Positions 43,513 through 53,416 of a DNA stretch of 64,000 nucleotides are shown here, in pieces (position 1 is the stretch's first letter; every line of letters starts with the position of its first letter). This stretch comes from Sphingomonas jinjuensis (lineage in GTDB: Bacteria > Pseudomonadota > Alphaproteobacteria > Sphingomonadales > Sphingomonadaceae). Made by a program: the position numbers and the translations under genes. The stretch is from assembly GCF_014197105.1 (NCBI RefSeq), contig NZ_JACIEV010000001.1, positions 598,755 through 662,754 on the forward strand, read 5' to 3'. The notes under the pieces were generated by a model. The model saw only the letters and a program-made list of their open reading frames with translations, searched no databases and had not been told where the DNA came from.

Positions 43513-45012
43513 ATGCGCGTCATCGGCAATTTCATCGACGGTCAGCACCGGAACGGCGGGGCCGGACGCCTCGGCGACGTTTTTGCACCCGATACCGGCG
43601 AGGTTCAGGCGCAGGTCGCCATGTCTACCCCTCGGGAACTCGACCAGGCAGTGGCGGTCGCGGCGGCGGCGCAGCGTGACTGGGCGGCGACGAATCCGCA
43701 ACGTCGCGCTCGCGTGCTGTTCCGGTTCAAGGAGCTTATCGAGCGCGAAATGGACGCGCTCGCCGCGATGCTCTCGCGCGAACATGGCAAGGTGCTCTCG
43801 GACGCTCGGGGTGACATCCAGCGCGGCCTGGACGTTGTGGAGTTCGCCTGCGGCATCCCGCATCTGCTGAAGGGAGAGTATACCGAAGGCGCCGGGCCCG
43901 GGATCGACGTCTATTCGATGAAGCAGCCGCTGGGCGTCGTTGCGGGCATCACGCCCTTCAACTTCCCTGCGATGATCCCGCTGTGGATGCTTGCGCCGGC
44001 GATCGCCTGTGGCAATGCCTTTATCCTGAAGCCGTCCGAGCGGGACCCGTCGGTGCCGATCCGGCTCGCCGAGCTGGCGATCGAGGCGGGACTGCCGCGC
44101 GGCGTGCTGAACGTGGTGCAGGGTGACAAGACGATCGTCGATGCCATCTGCGACCACCGCGATATCAAAGCGGTGAGCTTCGTCGGATCCTCCGATGTCG
44201 CCAATTACGTCTATGGGCGCGGCGCCGCGGCGGGCAAGCGGATGCAGTGCATGGGCGGCGCCAAGAACCATGGCATCGTCATGCCGGATGCCGACGTGGA
44301 CCAGGCGGTCGCGGACATTCTGGGCGCCGCTTACGGATCTGCCGGGGAGCGCTGCATGGCGCTTCCCGTGGTGGTGCCGGTCGGCGCGGCGACGGCGGAG
44401 GCGGTGCGCAGCGCGCTGGTCCGCGAAATCGCCGGCCTGCGTGTCGGTACGTCGAACGACCCGGACGCAGACTATGGTCCGCTCGTCACCGCCGCGCATC
44501 GCGAACGCGTGGAGGCGTATATCGCTGTGGCGGCCGAGGAGGGGGCGGAGCTCGTCGTCGATGGGCGCGGCTTCGCGCTTCAGGGTTACGAGCAGGGCTT
44601 CTTCATGGGCCCGACGTTGATCGATCACGTCCGGCCCCACCATCGCAGCTATGTCGAGGAGATCTTCGGCCCCGTGCTTCAGATCCTGCGCGCCGATACG
44701 TTGGAAGAGGCGATCGGCCATGCGACGCGCCACCAATATGGTAACGGCGCAGCGATCTTCACGCGCAGCGGCGCCGCCGCGCGCGAGTTCGCCGCTCGGG
44801 TCGAGGCGGGCATGGTGGGGATCAACGTGCCGATCCCGGTGCCGGTATCCTACCACAGCTTCGGCGGATGGAAGCGTTCGGGCTTCGGTGACCTCAATCA
44901 ATATGGCGTCGATGGCATCCGCTTCTACACGCGCACCAAAACGGTGACCCAGCGCTGGCCGTCGGACGACAGCGCGGCGCAGAGCAGCTTCGTCATTCCG
45001 ACGATGGAGTGA
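43513..45012 (+). CDS. mmsA: CoA-acylating methylmalonate-semialdehyde dehydrogenase
   Basis: A 499-residue aldehyde dehydrogenase of the MmsA type. It opens NFIDGQ, has the NAD-binding PFNFPAMIPLWMLAPAIACGN region and the catalytic Cys in GERCMALP, and ends FYTRTKTVTQRWP, all as in MmsA. It converts methylmalonate or malonate semialdehyde, NAD+ and CoA to propionyl- or acetyl-CoA. That serves valine, inositol and beta-alanine breakdown. With GabT and GabD beside it, oxidation of a semialdehyde from an omega-amino acid is likely here. Confidence 0.93.
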   Translation: MRVIGNFIDGQHRNGGAGRLGDVFAPDTGEVQAQVAMSTPRELDQAVAVAAAAQRDWAATNPQRRARVLFRFKELIEREMDALAAMLSREHGKVLSDARGDIQRGLDVVEFACGIPHLLKGEYTEGAGPGIDVYSMKQPLGVVAGITPFNFPAMIPLWMLAPAIACGNAFILKPSERDPSVPIRLAELAIEAGLPRGVLNVVQGDKTIVDAICDHRDIKAVSFVGSSDVANYVYGRGAAAGKRMQCMGGAKNHGIVMPDADVDQAVADILGAAYGSAGERCMALPVVVPVGAATAEAVRSALVREIAGLRVGTSNDPDADYGPLVTAAHRERVEAYIAVAAEEGAELVVDGRGFALQGYEQGFFMGPTLIDHVRPHHRSYVEEIFGPVLQILRADTLEEAIGHATRHQYGNGAAIFTRSGAAAREFAARVEAGMVGINVPIPVPVSYHSFGGWKRSGFGDLNQYGVDGIRFYTRTKTVTQRWPSDDSAAQSSFVIPTME

Positions 45013-45055
45013 CCGAGGGCGGGGGAGCGCCGTGTTGCTCCCCCGCTTCCGCCGC

Positions 45056-46531
45056 TCAGGCGGCGGCGCGCACATGCGCGCAGACCAGCTTGTGGTGGAG
45101 ATAGTCGTCCATCCCCAGGTGCGATCCTTCCCGGCCCAACCCCGAATCCTTGATGCCGCCGAACGGCGCCACCTCGGTCGAAATCAGCCCGGTATTCTGG
45201 CCTACCATCCCATATTCGAGCGCTTCCGCCATCCGCACGCTGCGATCGGCATTGCTGGTGAAGAAATAGGCGGCAAGCCCGGCGCGGGTGCCGTTGGCGA
45301 TCCCCAGCGCCTCCGCTTCGGTTTCGAAGCGTACCAGGCCCGCCACGGGGCCGAAGGTTTCCTCGCGACACAGCAGGGCGTCCGCCCTCACGTCGCGAAG
45401 TACGGTAGGGGCGAAGAAATGCCCGGGGCGATCGAGCGCGCTGCCTCCGGTCAGGACCTCAGCGCCGCGAGCAACCGCATCGTCGACGTGCGCGCGCGAT
45501 TTCGCCACCGCGCGTGCATCGATCAACGGCCCCTGATCGGTACGGCCTTCGAGGCCAGCGCCAACCACCATCGCCTTCACGCGGTCGGCCAACGCGTGCG
45601 CGAAGCGATCGTAGATGCCGGACTGCACCAGCAAGCGGTTGGCGCAGACGCAGGTCTGGCCCGTATTGCGAAACTTGGATGCGATGGCGCCCTCCACCGC
45701 GGCATCCAGATCGGCGTCGTCGAACACGATGAAAGGCGCGTTTCCGCCCAGCTCGAGCGACACGCGCTTGACCGTCCCCATGCAGGCCGCCGCCAGCATC
45801 TTGCCTACCGCAGTAGAGCCGGTGAAGGTGAATTTTGCGACCCGCGGATCGCCGGTCAGCACCGCACCGATCGCGGCCGCGTCGCCGGTCACGACGTTGA
45901 ACACGCCGGCGGGAATTCCGGCCTCTTCCCCCAACACGGCAAGCGCCAGCGCGGACAGCGGGGTCAGCTCCGATGGCTTGAGCACAACCGTACAGCCTGC
46001 GGCGAGTGCCGGCCCTACTTTGCGGGTGATCATCGCCAGGGGAAAGTTCCACGGCGTCACCGCGCCGACGACGCCGACCGGCTGACGCAGAACGGCAAGG
46101 CGTTTGTCTGCCAGATGCGGCGTCAGCAATTCGCCGCGTACCCGCTTCGCCTCTTCGGCGAACCATTCCAGGAACGAGGCGGCGTAGACGACCTCCCCTT
46201 GCGCCTCTGCCAAGGGCTTACCCTGTTCCGCAGTCATCAGGCGAGCCAGATCGTCGGCATGGGCAAGCATCATTTCGTGCCAGTGTCGCAACGCTCGTGC
46301 GCGCTCCTTGCCAGTCCGCGCACGCCATGCCGGCAGTGCGTTGGCGGCGGCATCGACGGCCTGAGTGGCGGCATCGTCTCTAAGGTTCGGAACCATGCCA
46401 ACCAGTGACCCGTCAGCGGGGTTGGTGACCGGAATCGTTTCCAATCCGTTCACCCAATGCCCATCGATGTAGCTACCGTTCCGCAGAAGGTCGGCGCGAG
46501 CGAGGGGAACAGAAGTGACGGCAACGCTCAC
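45056..46531 (-). CDS. gabD: NAD(P)-dependent succinate-semialdehyde dehydrogenase
   Basis: A 491-residue aldehyde dehydrogenase of the GabD branch. It contains SYIDGHWV, VTPWNFPLAMITRKVGPALAAGC, the catalytic Glu in LELGGNAPF and the catalytic Cys in TGQTCVCANR. It oxidises succinate semialdehyde to succinate. The start is a GTG at 46531 that overlaps the gabT stop (GTGA), so the two are translated together. Confidence 0.93.
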   Translation of the reverse strand: MSVAVTSVPLARADLLRNGSYIDGHWVNGLETIPVTNPADGSLVGMVPNLRDDAATQAVDAAANALPAWRARTGKERARALRHWHEMMLAHADDLARLMTAEQGKPLAEAQGEVVYAASFLEWFAEEAKRVRGELLTPHLADKRLAVLRQPVGVVGAVTPWNFPLAMITRKVGPALAAGCTVVLKPSELTPLSALALAVLGEEAGIPAGVFNVVTGDAAAIGAVLTGDPRVAKFTFTGSTAVGKMLAAACMGTVKRVSLELGGNAPFIVFDDADLDAAVEGAIASKFRNTGQTCVCANRLLVQSGIYDRFAHALADRVKAMVVGAGLEGRTDQGPLIDARAVAKSRAHVDDAVARGAEVLTGGSALDRPGHFFAPTVLRDVRADALLCREETFGPVAGLVRFETEAEALGIANGTRAGLAAYFFTSNADRSVRMAEALEYGMVGQNTGLISTEVAPFGGIKDSGLGREGSHLGMDDYLHHKLVCAHVRAAA

Positions 46532-47853
46532 GCTGGTGCCGCCTCGCTGCCGACCCCTTCCTTGGGGGCGGCGGGCGCGTCACGCATCAGCGCGGTGTCC
46601 AGTGCGGTCAGTCCCTCGTCCAGAACGGCATCGCTGACGGTCAGGGGCACGAGGATGCGGATCGTCTCCCCCTGCGTTCCGCACGACAGCAGGATCAGCC
46701 CGGCCTCCAGCGCCCGGGCACAGACCGCTTTCGCGCCATCTCCATCCGGAGCGTCCGTGTCGGGATCGACGATGTCGAAGCCGATCATCGCGCCGTGGCC
46801 ACGCAGATTCGCCACCGCAACGTTGCCGTTGCGCCGGGCGGCGGCCTCGATACGGTCGCGGATGGTGCCGCCCATGACCGCTGCACGTTCGGCGAGTCCC
46901 TCCTGCTCGATCACGTCCAGTACTGCCAGCGCCGCGGCGCAGGCAACGGGCGAGCCGCCATAGGTGCCGCCCAGCCCGCCCGGATCAACCGCATCCATCA
47001 CCGCCGCGCGGCCGATCACCCCCGAGAGCGGGAACCCCCCCGCCATCGATTTGGCAATGCAGATGAGATCCGGCTCCACGCCGCCGTGTTCGATCCCGAA
47101 CATGCGACCCGTCCGGGCGAAGCCGGTCTGCACTTCGTCGGCGATCAAAAGGATGCCGTGCTTGTCGCACCGCTCGCGCAGTGCGCGCAGCAGGTCGGGC
47201 GGAGCGGGATTGAAGCCGCCTTCGCCTTGGATCGGTTCGATGATGATCGCGGCGACCTGCATGGGATCCACGTCCGCTGCGAACAGCATGTCGAGCCCGC
47301 GCAGACTGTCGGCCGTGTCGATGCCCTTGCCCGGGATCGGAAAGGGAATGTGATGGATGTCCCCGGGGAATGGCCCGAAGCCGCGCTTGTACGGCATCAC
47401 CTTGCCCGTCATCGCGGAGGCCAGCAACGTCCGACCGTGGAAGCCGCCGGCGAAGGCGATTACGGCGGGCCGCCGTGTCGCCGCGCGGGCGATCTTCACG
47501 GCATTCTCGGTCGCTTCCGCTCCCGTGGTGAACAGGATCGTCTTCGCCGGGCCGGTGAACGGCGCGATCGCGTTCAGGCGCTCGGCGAGAGCGACATAGC
47601 TTTCGTACGGTGCGACCTGGAAGGCGGTGTGGGTGAAGCGGTTGAGCTGCGCGCGCACCGCCGCCATCACGGCGGGGTGGCGGTGGCCGACGTTCAGCAC
47701 CGCGATCCCGCCCGCGAAGTCGACGAAGCGCCGACCTTCCACGTCCCAGAGTTCGGCATTTTCCGCACGGTCGGCGTAGATGGCGGTGGAGGAGCCCACG
47801 CCGCGGGGCACGGCCGCGCTGCGGCGCGCGGCGAGGTCAATGTTCGTCGTCAT
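46528..47853 (-). CDS. gabT: 4-aminobutyrate aminotransferase
   Basis: A 441-residue class III PLP aminotransferase. The PLP-ring aspartate sits in LLIADEVQTGFARTG, the Schiff-base lysine in CIAKSMAGGFPLS, and the N-terminal part matches GabT. It transfers the amino group from GABA (or beta-alanine and other omega-amino acids) to 2-oxoglutarate. It comes first in the gabT-gabD operon. The C-terminal 12 residues are an Ala-rich tail. Confidence 0.93.
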   Translation of the reverse strand: MTTNIDLAARRSAAVPRGVGSSTAIYADRAENAELWDVEGRRFVDFAGGIAVLNVGHRHPAVMAAVRAQLNRFTHTAFQVAPYESYVALAERLNAIAPFTGPAKTILFTTGAEATENAVKIARAATRRPAVIAFAGGFHGRTLLASAMTGKVMPYKRGFGPFPGDIHHIPFPIPGKGIDTADSLRGLDMLFAADVDPMQVAAIIIEPIQGEGGFNPAPPDLLRALRERCDKHGILLIADEVQTGFARTGRMFGIEHGGVEPDLICIAKSMAGGFPLSGVIGRAAVMDAVDPGGLGGTYGGSPVACAAALAVLDVIEQEGLAERAAVMGGTIRDRIEAAARRNGNVAVANLRGHGAMIGFDIVDPDTDAPDGDGAKAVCARALEAGLILLSCGTQGETIRILVPLTVSDAVLDEGLTALDTALMRDAPAAPKEGVGSEAAPA

Positions 47854-47872
47854 TCCTGGACTCCCCGGGGGT

Positions 47873-49585
47873 TCAGCGGGCGGTGGTAGAAGGAAAGGCT
47901 CGGTCGTAGCGGACCTTGCCGTCGAGGATGGTCATCTCGACCGGGATCTCGGACAGCTTTGTCTTGGGCGTGGTCAGGGGATCGCGCCCGAGCACGACGA
48001 AGTCGGCGAGCTTGCCAGGCTCGATGCTGCCCAGCGACTTCTCCAGGAAGTTCGCCTCCGCCGCCCAGATCGTGAACATCTTTATCGCTTCCATGACCGT
48101 GATGGCCTGTTCCGGCTGGACGATCTTGCCGTATTTGGTGTCGCGCGCCACCGCGCGCTGGATCGAGAACAGAGGGTTGGTGGCGAACGGCTGAGTTCCG
48201 ACATTGTCGACGCCACCGGAAGGGTGGAGGCCGAGGTCGATCAGACGGCGCAGCGCAAAGAACTGCACGTCCGGTTCCCGGATATTGGTGTCGGTGAGGC
48301 GCCACAGGAACGCTACCTGGGCAGACGGGATGATCCGATCAGCGACCATCCGGCGCAGGCGTTGTTCGGTGCGGGCCGGATCCTGAACCAAAAAGTGGCC
48401 GAAATGCTCGATACGATCGCGCGCGTCGGGACGGGGAGCGGCTTTCTGCGCGGCTTCGTAGGCGTCCAGCGTCATGTCCTGCGCGCGGTCGCCGTTGGCG
48501 TGAATCTCCACCTGCCAACCAGCCTTATGCGCGGCGACGATCTCGCGGGTCAATTGATCCCGATCGCGGCTGGTGCCGCCGGTGTTGTTGGGCGTAAAGG
48601 TCGTCCCGGATCCGTTCCAGAACGGCTTATAGACCGCCGCGGTGGTTCCCCACACACCATCGAGAATGATCTTCACCGCGCCCAGCATCAGCGTGTCGTC
48701 CCCCAAGCCGGTGCGCATGCCGGTGGTGAGAAGAGCGTCGAGCTGTTCGGGCTGGCGAATGAATGGGTTCATGCGGACGCGGGTTGGCAGCGCGCCCTCG
48801 TCCCTCAGATCCTGATACATTCGATACGCCTCGGCGGTGGAAAGGTCCGACACCGTCGTGACGCCCCGATTCAGATAGAAGTCGCGCAGGACGTTTCGCA
48901 GCGCTTCCTTCTTCTGCGCGTAAGGGAAGGGCGTGGCAGGGAAGTCGACCTTGTAGTCGCGGATGATCGTGACTTCGCCGTCTTTGTTTCGCTCGAGCCG
49001 TCCGGTCGAACCCTTAGGCGGATCCGGGAAGGTGCGGTCGAGCTTCAAGGCCACGGCTGCGGCGTGGTTGATGAGATTGTCGTGCGCGCTCCAGTCGAGA
49101 CGGACCGGATTGTCGGGAAATGCCGCGTCGAGTTCCGCGCGCGTCGGCATCACCTGATTGTAGGTGCCGTTGCCGCGCAGCCACGCGCCGGCAGGAAGCG
49201 CCTTCTGCGCTTCCTTCAGTCGCGCGATAATCGCCTTGCCGTCCTTGAGCGGCGGTGCCTGGATATCGATCGTATGCGCCTGGACGTCCGCCATCCCCTC
49301 GACGTGCGAATGGGCGTCGATGAAGCCCGGAAGCAGCGCGCGCCCCTTGAGATCGATCACCTTCGTCGCAGGGCCGACCCAGCCGTCGGTGTCGCCCACC
49401 GCGACGATGCGATTGCCCAGGATCGCGACGGATCGTGCAATCCGTTCCTTCGGATCGACGGTGATGACCTTCGCATTGACGAGCACGAGGTCCGCGCCGC
49501 CATGGGCGGGTGCCGTCTGCGCGTGTCCGGTCGCGCTTAACAGCAGGGCCGAAGCGATCGCACCAAAGGATGTGGAAAGTCGCAT
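47873..49585 (-). CDS. Exported amidohydrolase (YtcJ-like)
   Basis: A 570-residue metal-dependent amidohydrolase. The ATG at 49585 follows GGAGA and begins a signal peptide (MRLSTSFGAIASALLLSATGHAQ). The metal motif HSHVEG lies at the start of the barrel. Later come WQVEIHANGD, IEHFGHF and a C-terminal composite domain with GSIEPGKLADFVVLG. The YtcJ/NfdA branch includes N-substituted formamide deformylases and other periplasmic hydrolases, so it may release an amine for the pathway. It lies just upstream of gabT on the same strand. Confidence 0.88.
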   Translation of the reverse strand: MRLSTSFGAIASALLLSATGHAQTAPAHGGADLVLVNAKVITVDPKERIARSVAILGNRIVAVGDTDGWVGPATKVIDLKGRALLPGFIDAHSHVEGMADVQAHTIDIQAPPLKDGKAIIARLKEAQKALPAGAWLRGNGTYNQVMPTRAELDAAFPDNPVRLDWSAHDNLINHAAAVALKLDRTFPDPPKGSTGRLERNKDGEVTIIRDYKVDFPATPFPYAQKKEALRNVLRDFYLNRGVTTVSDLSTAEAYRMYQDLRDEGALPTRVRMNPFIRQPEQLDALLTTGMRTGLGDDTLMLGAVKIILDGVWGTTAAVYKPFWNGSGTTFTPNNTGGTSRDRDQLTREIVAAHKAGWQVEIHANGDRAQDMTLDAYEAAQKAAPRPDARDRIEHFGHFLVQDPARTEQRLRRMVADRIIPSAQVAFLWRLTDTNIREPDVQFFALRRLIDLGLHPSGGVDNVGTQPFATNPLFSIQRAVARDTKYGKIVQPEQAITVMEAIKMFTIWAAEANFLEKSLGSIEPGKLADFVVLGRDPLTTPKTKLSEIPVEMTILDGKVRYDRAFPSTTAR

Positions 49586-49717
49586 GGGTGTCTCCATCGG
49601 GCGTCGCCTTCTTCGTCGCGAGCGGGGCAAGAAAGCGGTAGGCGCAAAATTGCAGCCCACTGGTGACCCTTGGTCAACACGTGCAACGCGGACCGTGATC
49701 GGGGCCGAGGCGTTGAC

Positions 49718-50722
49718 ATGACGACACCGGCGTTCATCATCAAGCTGCGACAACGGCTTATCATGGATCGTGCAGCGATGGGGGTAAGACAGTCACGGCC
49801 CGGGCTCACCCCGGCGCAAAGGCGCGCACTGCCGCCCTTCGCCGCGATCCGCGCGTTCGAGGCGATCGGGACTTACGGCGGTATTCGCCGTGCTGCGGTC
49901 GCGATGTCGCTCGATCATGCCGCCGTCAGCCGCCATCTGCGCGCGCTGGAACAATGGGCCGGCGTGCCGCTGGCGGATCGCGGATCGGGCGGACTGACGC
50001 GAGAAGGTGAGCGGTTCCATCAGCGCATCTGCGCGGCGCTCGGCGAACTTGCCTCCGCCAGCGCCGAACTGACTCACCGCAACGACGATCGCCATCTGCG
50101 CGTCTGGTCCGTCCCCGGAATCGCATCGCAATGGCTCATCGAGCGATTAGGTGGGTTCAGCGCGCTTCATCCGGATGTGGAGCTGGAGGTGCAGCCGACC
50201 GACAACGTGCCCCTATTCGCATCGCACGAGGCAGACGCACACATCTCCTACACGATCGACGGAGAGACGCCCCCTACGCTCGACACCGATACGCGATCGG
50301 TAGAGATCCTGCGACCGCGGATCATCGCGGTGGCAAGTCCAGAATTTAGTCGCCGCATCGGCAGCGTGGACAGCCCTGCGACGTTGCTCGATGCGCCGCT
50401 GCTGCACGAATCGGATACGGGCCAATGGCGACGGTGGTTCCGCGCGCATGGCGTCGAAGTGGGCGACACGCTGGGCGGCGCGAAGCTGTGGCACGCGCAC
50501 ATGACCGTGGCAGCGGCGCGGCGAGGGCAGGGCATCGCGCTGACGAACCGCCTCCTCGTCGCCGACGATCTAGAGCGCGGGTCGCTTGTCGAGATCGGGG
50601 AATTTCCGCCGGTTTCACTCGGCGGCTATGTCTTTACCGCGCGTCGCGATCGTTGGCAGGAGCAGGTGATCCAGGGCTTCCGCCGCTGGCTGGAGAAGGC
50701 GATGGCCGAGGCGCAGGCATGA
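49718..50722 (+). CDS. LysR-family transcriptional regulator (GcvA-like)
   Basis: A 334-residue regulator with an N-terminal extension before the helix-turn-helix (about 44-102; LPPFAAIRAFEAIGTYGGIRRAAVAMSLDHAAVSRHLRALEQW, read as separate motifs) and a substrate-binding domain to the end. Other in-frame ATGs at 49763 and 49778 would remove part of the extension. It is divergent from the amidohydrolase gene and precedes the ABC transporter genes, so it may govern both sides. Confidence 0.87.
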   Translation: MTTPAFIIKLRQRLIMDRAAMGVRQSRPGLTPAQRRALPPFAAIRAFEAIGTYGGIRRAAVAMSLDHAAVSRHLRALEQWAGVPLADRGSGGLTREGERFHQRICAALGELASASAELTHRNDDRHLRVWSVPGIASQWLIERLGGFSALHPDVELEVQPTDNVPLFASHEADAHISYTIDGETPPTLDTDTRSVEILRPRIIAVASPEFSRRIGSVDSPATLLDAPLLHESDTGQWRRWFRAHGVEVGDTLGGAKLWHAHMTVAAARRGQGIALTNRLLVADDLERGSLVEIGEFPPVSLGGYVFTARRDRWQEQVIQGFRRWLEKAMAEAQA

Positions 50723-50804
50723 TCGACCGATGGTGACCGCGAGTCACCGGCATCTGGACACTTGTCATCTTTGCGCGATCGGATCCACCGGACACGATCG
50801 CTTT

Positions 50805-51578
50805 GTGACACCGCTTCCGCTTCCGACGCGACCCTCGAGGCGCAGTGCGCTCGCCGGCCTCGTTGCCTGCGCCGCGCTGGGCGGATGCGAGCCGCCGCGA
50901 GCAAAGGGGGCGTTGCGGATTGGTTCGTCGCCGACCGGCGTGCCATTCAGCTTCGTCGATCCGGCAACAAACGCGCTGACCGGGTCGATGATCGATATGG
51001 CGATGGCGGTGACGGCTTCGGCGGGGATTCCGGCGGACACCGCGATTACCCCTTTCGCCGCTCTCATCTCCTCGCTGCTCACCCGTCGCATCGATCTGAT
51101 CGCTGCGGCGATGCTGCGAACGCCGGAGCGCGAGAAGATCGTCGCCTTCAGCGAGCCGCTGTACGATTATGGCGGCGGTCTCGTGGTGCGTCGCGACGCC
51201 GGGCCGTTCCGGGATCTCGCGGCCGTCCAGCGGTTGCGCGTCGGCGCGCAAGTCGGCACCCGCTTCACCGATCAGTTGACGGAGGCCGGCGTCGCTGACG
51301 TTGCCACGTACGAGAGCCTGTCGGACGTATTGCGCGACCTGGATCATGGGCGGCTCGACGCCGGCTATGGGGACGAGCCGGTGCTCGCTTATCAACTGCG
51401 GGTACGCCCACGTGAGGGGTTGCGCCTCGCACGGGAATTCGTCTCGCCCGGGAAAGAGGCGCTATGCCTCATCATGCGTCGGGGTGATCCGGTGATGGCG
51501 CGCGTGAACGAGGCGATCGGTCGCTTGAAAGACACGCGGCTCGCGACAATCAGGGCGCATTGGGGACTGGACGGATGA
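50805..51578 (+). CDS. ABC transporter substrate-binding lipoprotein (polar amino acid type)
   Basis: A solute-binding protein of the family 3 type: ALRIGSSPTGVPFSFVDPATNALTG, DLIAAAMLRTPEREKIVAFSEPLYDYG and YGDEPVLAY-like segments. From the GTG at 50805 it has a short basic n-region and a lipobox L-G-G-C, so it is probably lipid-anchored. An in-frame ATG at 50730 would add 25 residues before the signal and is less likely. Neither start has a strong ribosome-binding site. It forms an operon with permease and ATPase. Confidence 0.85.
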   Translation: MTPLPLPTRPSRRSALAGLVACAALGGCEPPRAKGALRIGSSPTGVPFSFVDPATNALTGSMIDMAMAVTASAGIPADTAITPFAALISSLLTRRIDLIAAAMLRTPEREKIVAFSEPLYDYGGGLVVRRDAGPFRDLAAVQRLRVGAQVGTRFTDQLTEAGVADVATYESLSDVLRDLDHGRLDAGYGDEPVLAYQLRVRPREGLRLAREFVSPGKEALCLIMRRGDPVMARVNEAIGRLKDTRLATIRAHWGLDG

Positions 51579-52228
51579 ACGAGTTCCTGACGGACGCGGC
51601 CTTGTTTTTGCCGGTTCTACTACGCGGGCTTTGGACGACCATCCTGCTGACCCTGTGTGCGCTGGTGGTCAGCGTGATGTTGGGGCTGGTCTGGGCTACG
51701 ATGGCGCGGGCACGTTTCGGACCACTCCGCGCCGCGGCGGCGACGATCATCAACGTCGTGCGGGGCATCCCGATCATCGTTCAGCTCTTTTGCGTTTACT
51801 TTGTGCTGCCCGAGGCGGGGATCAATCTTTACCCTTTCGCGGCGGGCGTTATCGGGCTTGGCCTTGCCTATTCCGTCTATCAGGCGGAAAATTTCCGTGC
51901 CGGGTTCGAGGCCGTCGACCCAGCACTGCTGGAGGCGGCGAAATCGCTCGGCATGGATGATCGGCTGGCGATGCGGCGCGTGGTCCTGCCGCTAGGCATT
52001 CGCATCGCGCTGCCCCCGTTCGGCAACACCACCGTCATGCTGCTGAAGGACTCCTCTATCGCCTCCACCATCACCATCGCTGAGCTGACCCGCGCCGGAC
52101 AACTTCTCGCGATCTCGACCTTCAAGAATGGCACGGTCTACGTGTTGATCGCCTTGCTCTATCTCGCCGCCAGCCTGCCACTGGCGGCCGGCGTTCGGAT
52201 GCTCGAGCGACGGATGGCGACGCGATGA
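51575..52228 (+). CDS. ABC transporter permease (polar amino acid type)
   Basis: A 217-residue membrane protein with five hydrophobic segments. The EAA loop is visible as [20 protein letters not shown], and [11 protein letters not shown] is typical of the HisM/GlnP group. It forms the channel with the ATPase encoded next. Start and stop both overlap neighbours in ATGA, so expression is tightly coupled. Confidence 0.92.
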   Translation: MNEFLTDAALFLPVLLRGLWTTILLTLCALVVSVMLGLVWATMARARFGPLRAAAATIINVVRGIPIIVQLFCVYFVLPEAGINLYPFAAGVIGLGLAYSVYQAENFRAGFEAVDPALLEAAKSLGMDDRLAMRRVVLPLGIRIALPPFGNTTVMLLKDSSIASTITIAELTRAGQLLAISTFKNGTVYVLIALLYLAASLPLAAGVRMLERRMATR

Positions 52229-52950
52229 TCGCGATCGAGGGCATCCACAAGGCATTCGGTGCCAATCACGTCCTGCGCGGCGTCACCTTCACGGTCGAGG
52301 CCGGGGAAGTGGTGTGCCTGATCGGCCCCTCGGGATCGGGCAAGTCCACCGTGCTGCGCTGCATCAACGGGCTGGAGCGAGCGGATAGCGGATCGATCCG
52401 GGTGGCCGGGCAGGAACTGGGCGACGCGACGCTCCCCGCGATCCGGCGATCGGTGGCGATGGTGTTCCAACGCTTCAACCTATTTCCCCATCGTACCGTG
52501 CTGGAGAACGTCGTCGAAGGGCCGGTCCACGTTCTGAAAGAACCGCGCGCCGAGGCAGAGGCGCGAGGCCGCGACCTGCTCGCGCGCGTGGGGATGGGCG
52601 ATCGCGCCGACGAATTCCCCATGCGCCTGTCGGGCGGCCAGCAGCAGCGCGTCGGCATCGCTCGCGCGCTGGCGATGCGGCCGCAGGCGGTGTTGTTCGA
52701 CGAGCCCACTTCCGCGCTCGACCCCGAGCGTGTGGGCGAGGTGCTGCAGGTCATGCGGTCGCTGGCGGAAGAGGGAATGACGATGATCGTCGTCACCCAC
52801 GAGATCGCCTTCGCCCGAGAGGTCGCCGACCGCGCCATCTTCATGGACGGAGGCACGGTCGTTGAGCAGGGGGCCGCGCGCGCGATGCTGACCGATCCGC
52901 AGGAGCCGCGTACGCGGCTGTTCCTCGACCGGGTGCTGCGGCCACTCTGA
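52225..52950 (+). CDS. ABC transporter ATP-binding protein (polar amino acid type)
   Basis: A 241-residue ATPase with Walker [10 protein letters not shown] (34-42), signature [15 protein letters not shown] and Walker [13 protein letters not shown]. The [16 protein letters not shown]-loop marks the GlnQ/HisP group. It energises uptake with the permease at 51575. The specificity of the system is not evident from sequence. Context suggests an amino acid, amine or opine-like compound. Confidence 0.93.
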   Translation: MIAIEGIHKAFGANHVLRGVTFTVEAGEVVCLIGPSGSGKSTVLRCINGLERADSGSIRVAGQELGDATLPAIRRSVAMVFQRFNLFPHRTVLENVVEGPVHVLKEPRAEAEARGRDLLARVGMGDRADEFPMRLSGGQQQRVGIARALAMRPQAVLFDEPTSALDPERVGEVLQVMRSLAEEGMTMIVVTHEIAFAREVADRAIFMDGGTVVEQGAARAMLTDPQEPRTRLFLDRVLRPL

Positions 52951-53050
52951 TCTGGTGACATCCGGACACCGGCGAGACCGGCGAACGCAACTTCAGTCAC
53001 CGCCGCCACTGCCCCAGCGTGACTCGACCGCACGGGGCGAGGAGGATGTT

Positions 53051-53416
53051 GTGGCAGCGATCAGGATCAGGTCAGGCGAGGCGTTCGACGCGCTGGGCGA
53101 GGGAAAGCCGGTTCCCGCACCGATCGGCGAGCCGGTCTCGCAGGTTCGATCCATGTCGCAGACGTCCGCCAGCGCGTCGACCTCGCGCTGCGGGGTATGG
53201 GAGTGCACGCCCGGCCGCTGGCGCCGCCAGGTTACCCAGGCCGAGTTCTGCCATTTCCTCGAAGGTGATTGCGTGTTCCAGCCCGACGACGGCGAACCGA
53301 TCGCGATCGCGGCAGGCGACATCGTCTATTTCCCGGAGAACAGCTCCGGCGTGTGGGATATTCGCTCGACCAGCCGCAAGGTCTTCGTCCTGTTCGACGA
53401 AAGCCGTCGCGCATGA
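53051..53416 (+). CDS. Cupin domain protein (DUF861/cupin_3)
   Basis: A 121-residue single cupin. GTG at 53051 follows GAGGAGG. The cupin_3 core is seen as GVWECTPGRWRRQVTQAEFCHFLEGDCVFQPDDGEPIAIAAGDIVYFPENSSGVWDI, taken as separate motifs. Small cupins of this type are often paired with FAD amine oxidases in putrescine or opine breakdown. Its stop overlaps the next start (ATGA), supporting a joint role. Metal ligands are incomplete, so it may bind ligand rather than catalyse. Confidence 0.85.
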   Translation: MAAIRIRSGEAFDALGEGKPVPAPIGEPVSQVRSMSQTSASASTSRCGVWECTPGRWRRQVTQAEFCHFLEGDCVFQPDDGEPIAIAAGDIVYFPENSSGVWDIRSTSRKVFVLFDESRRA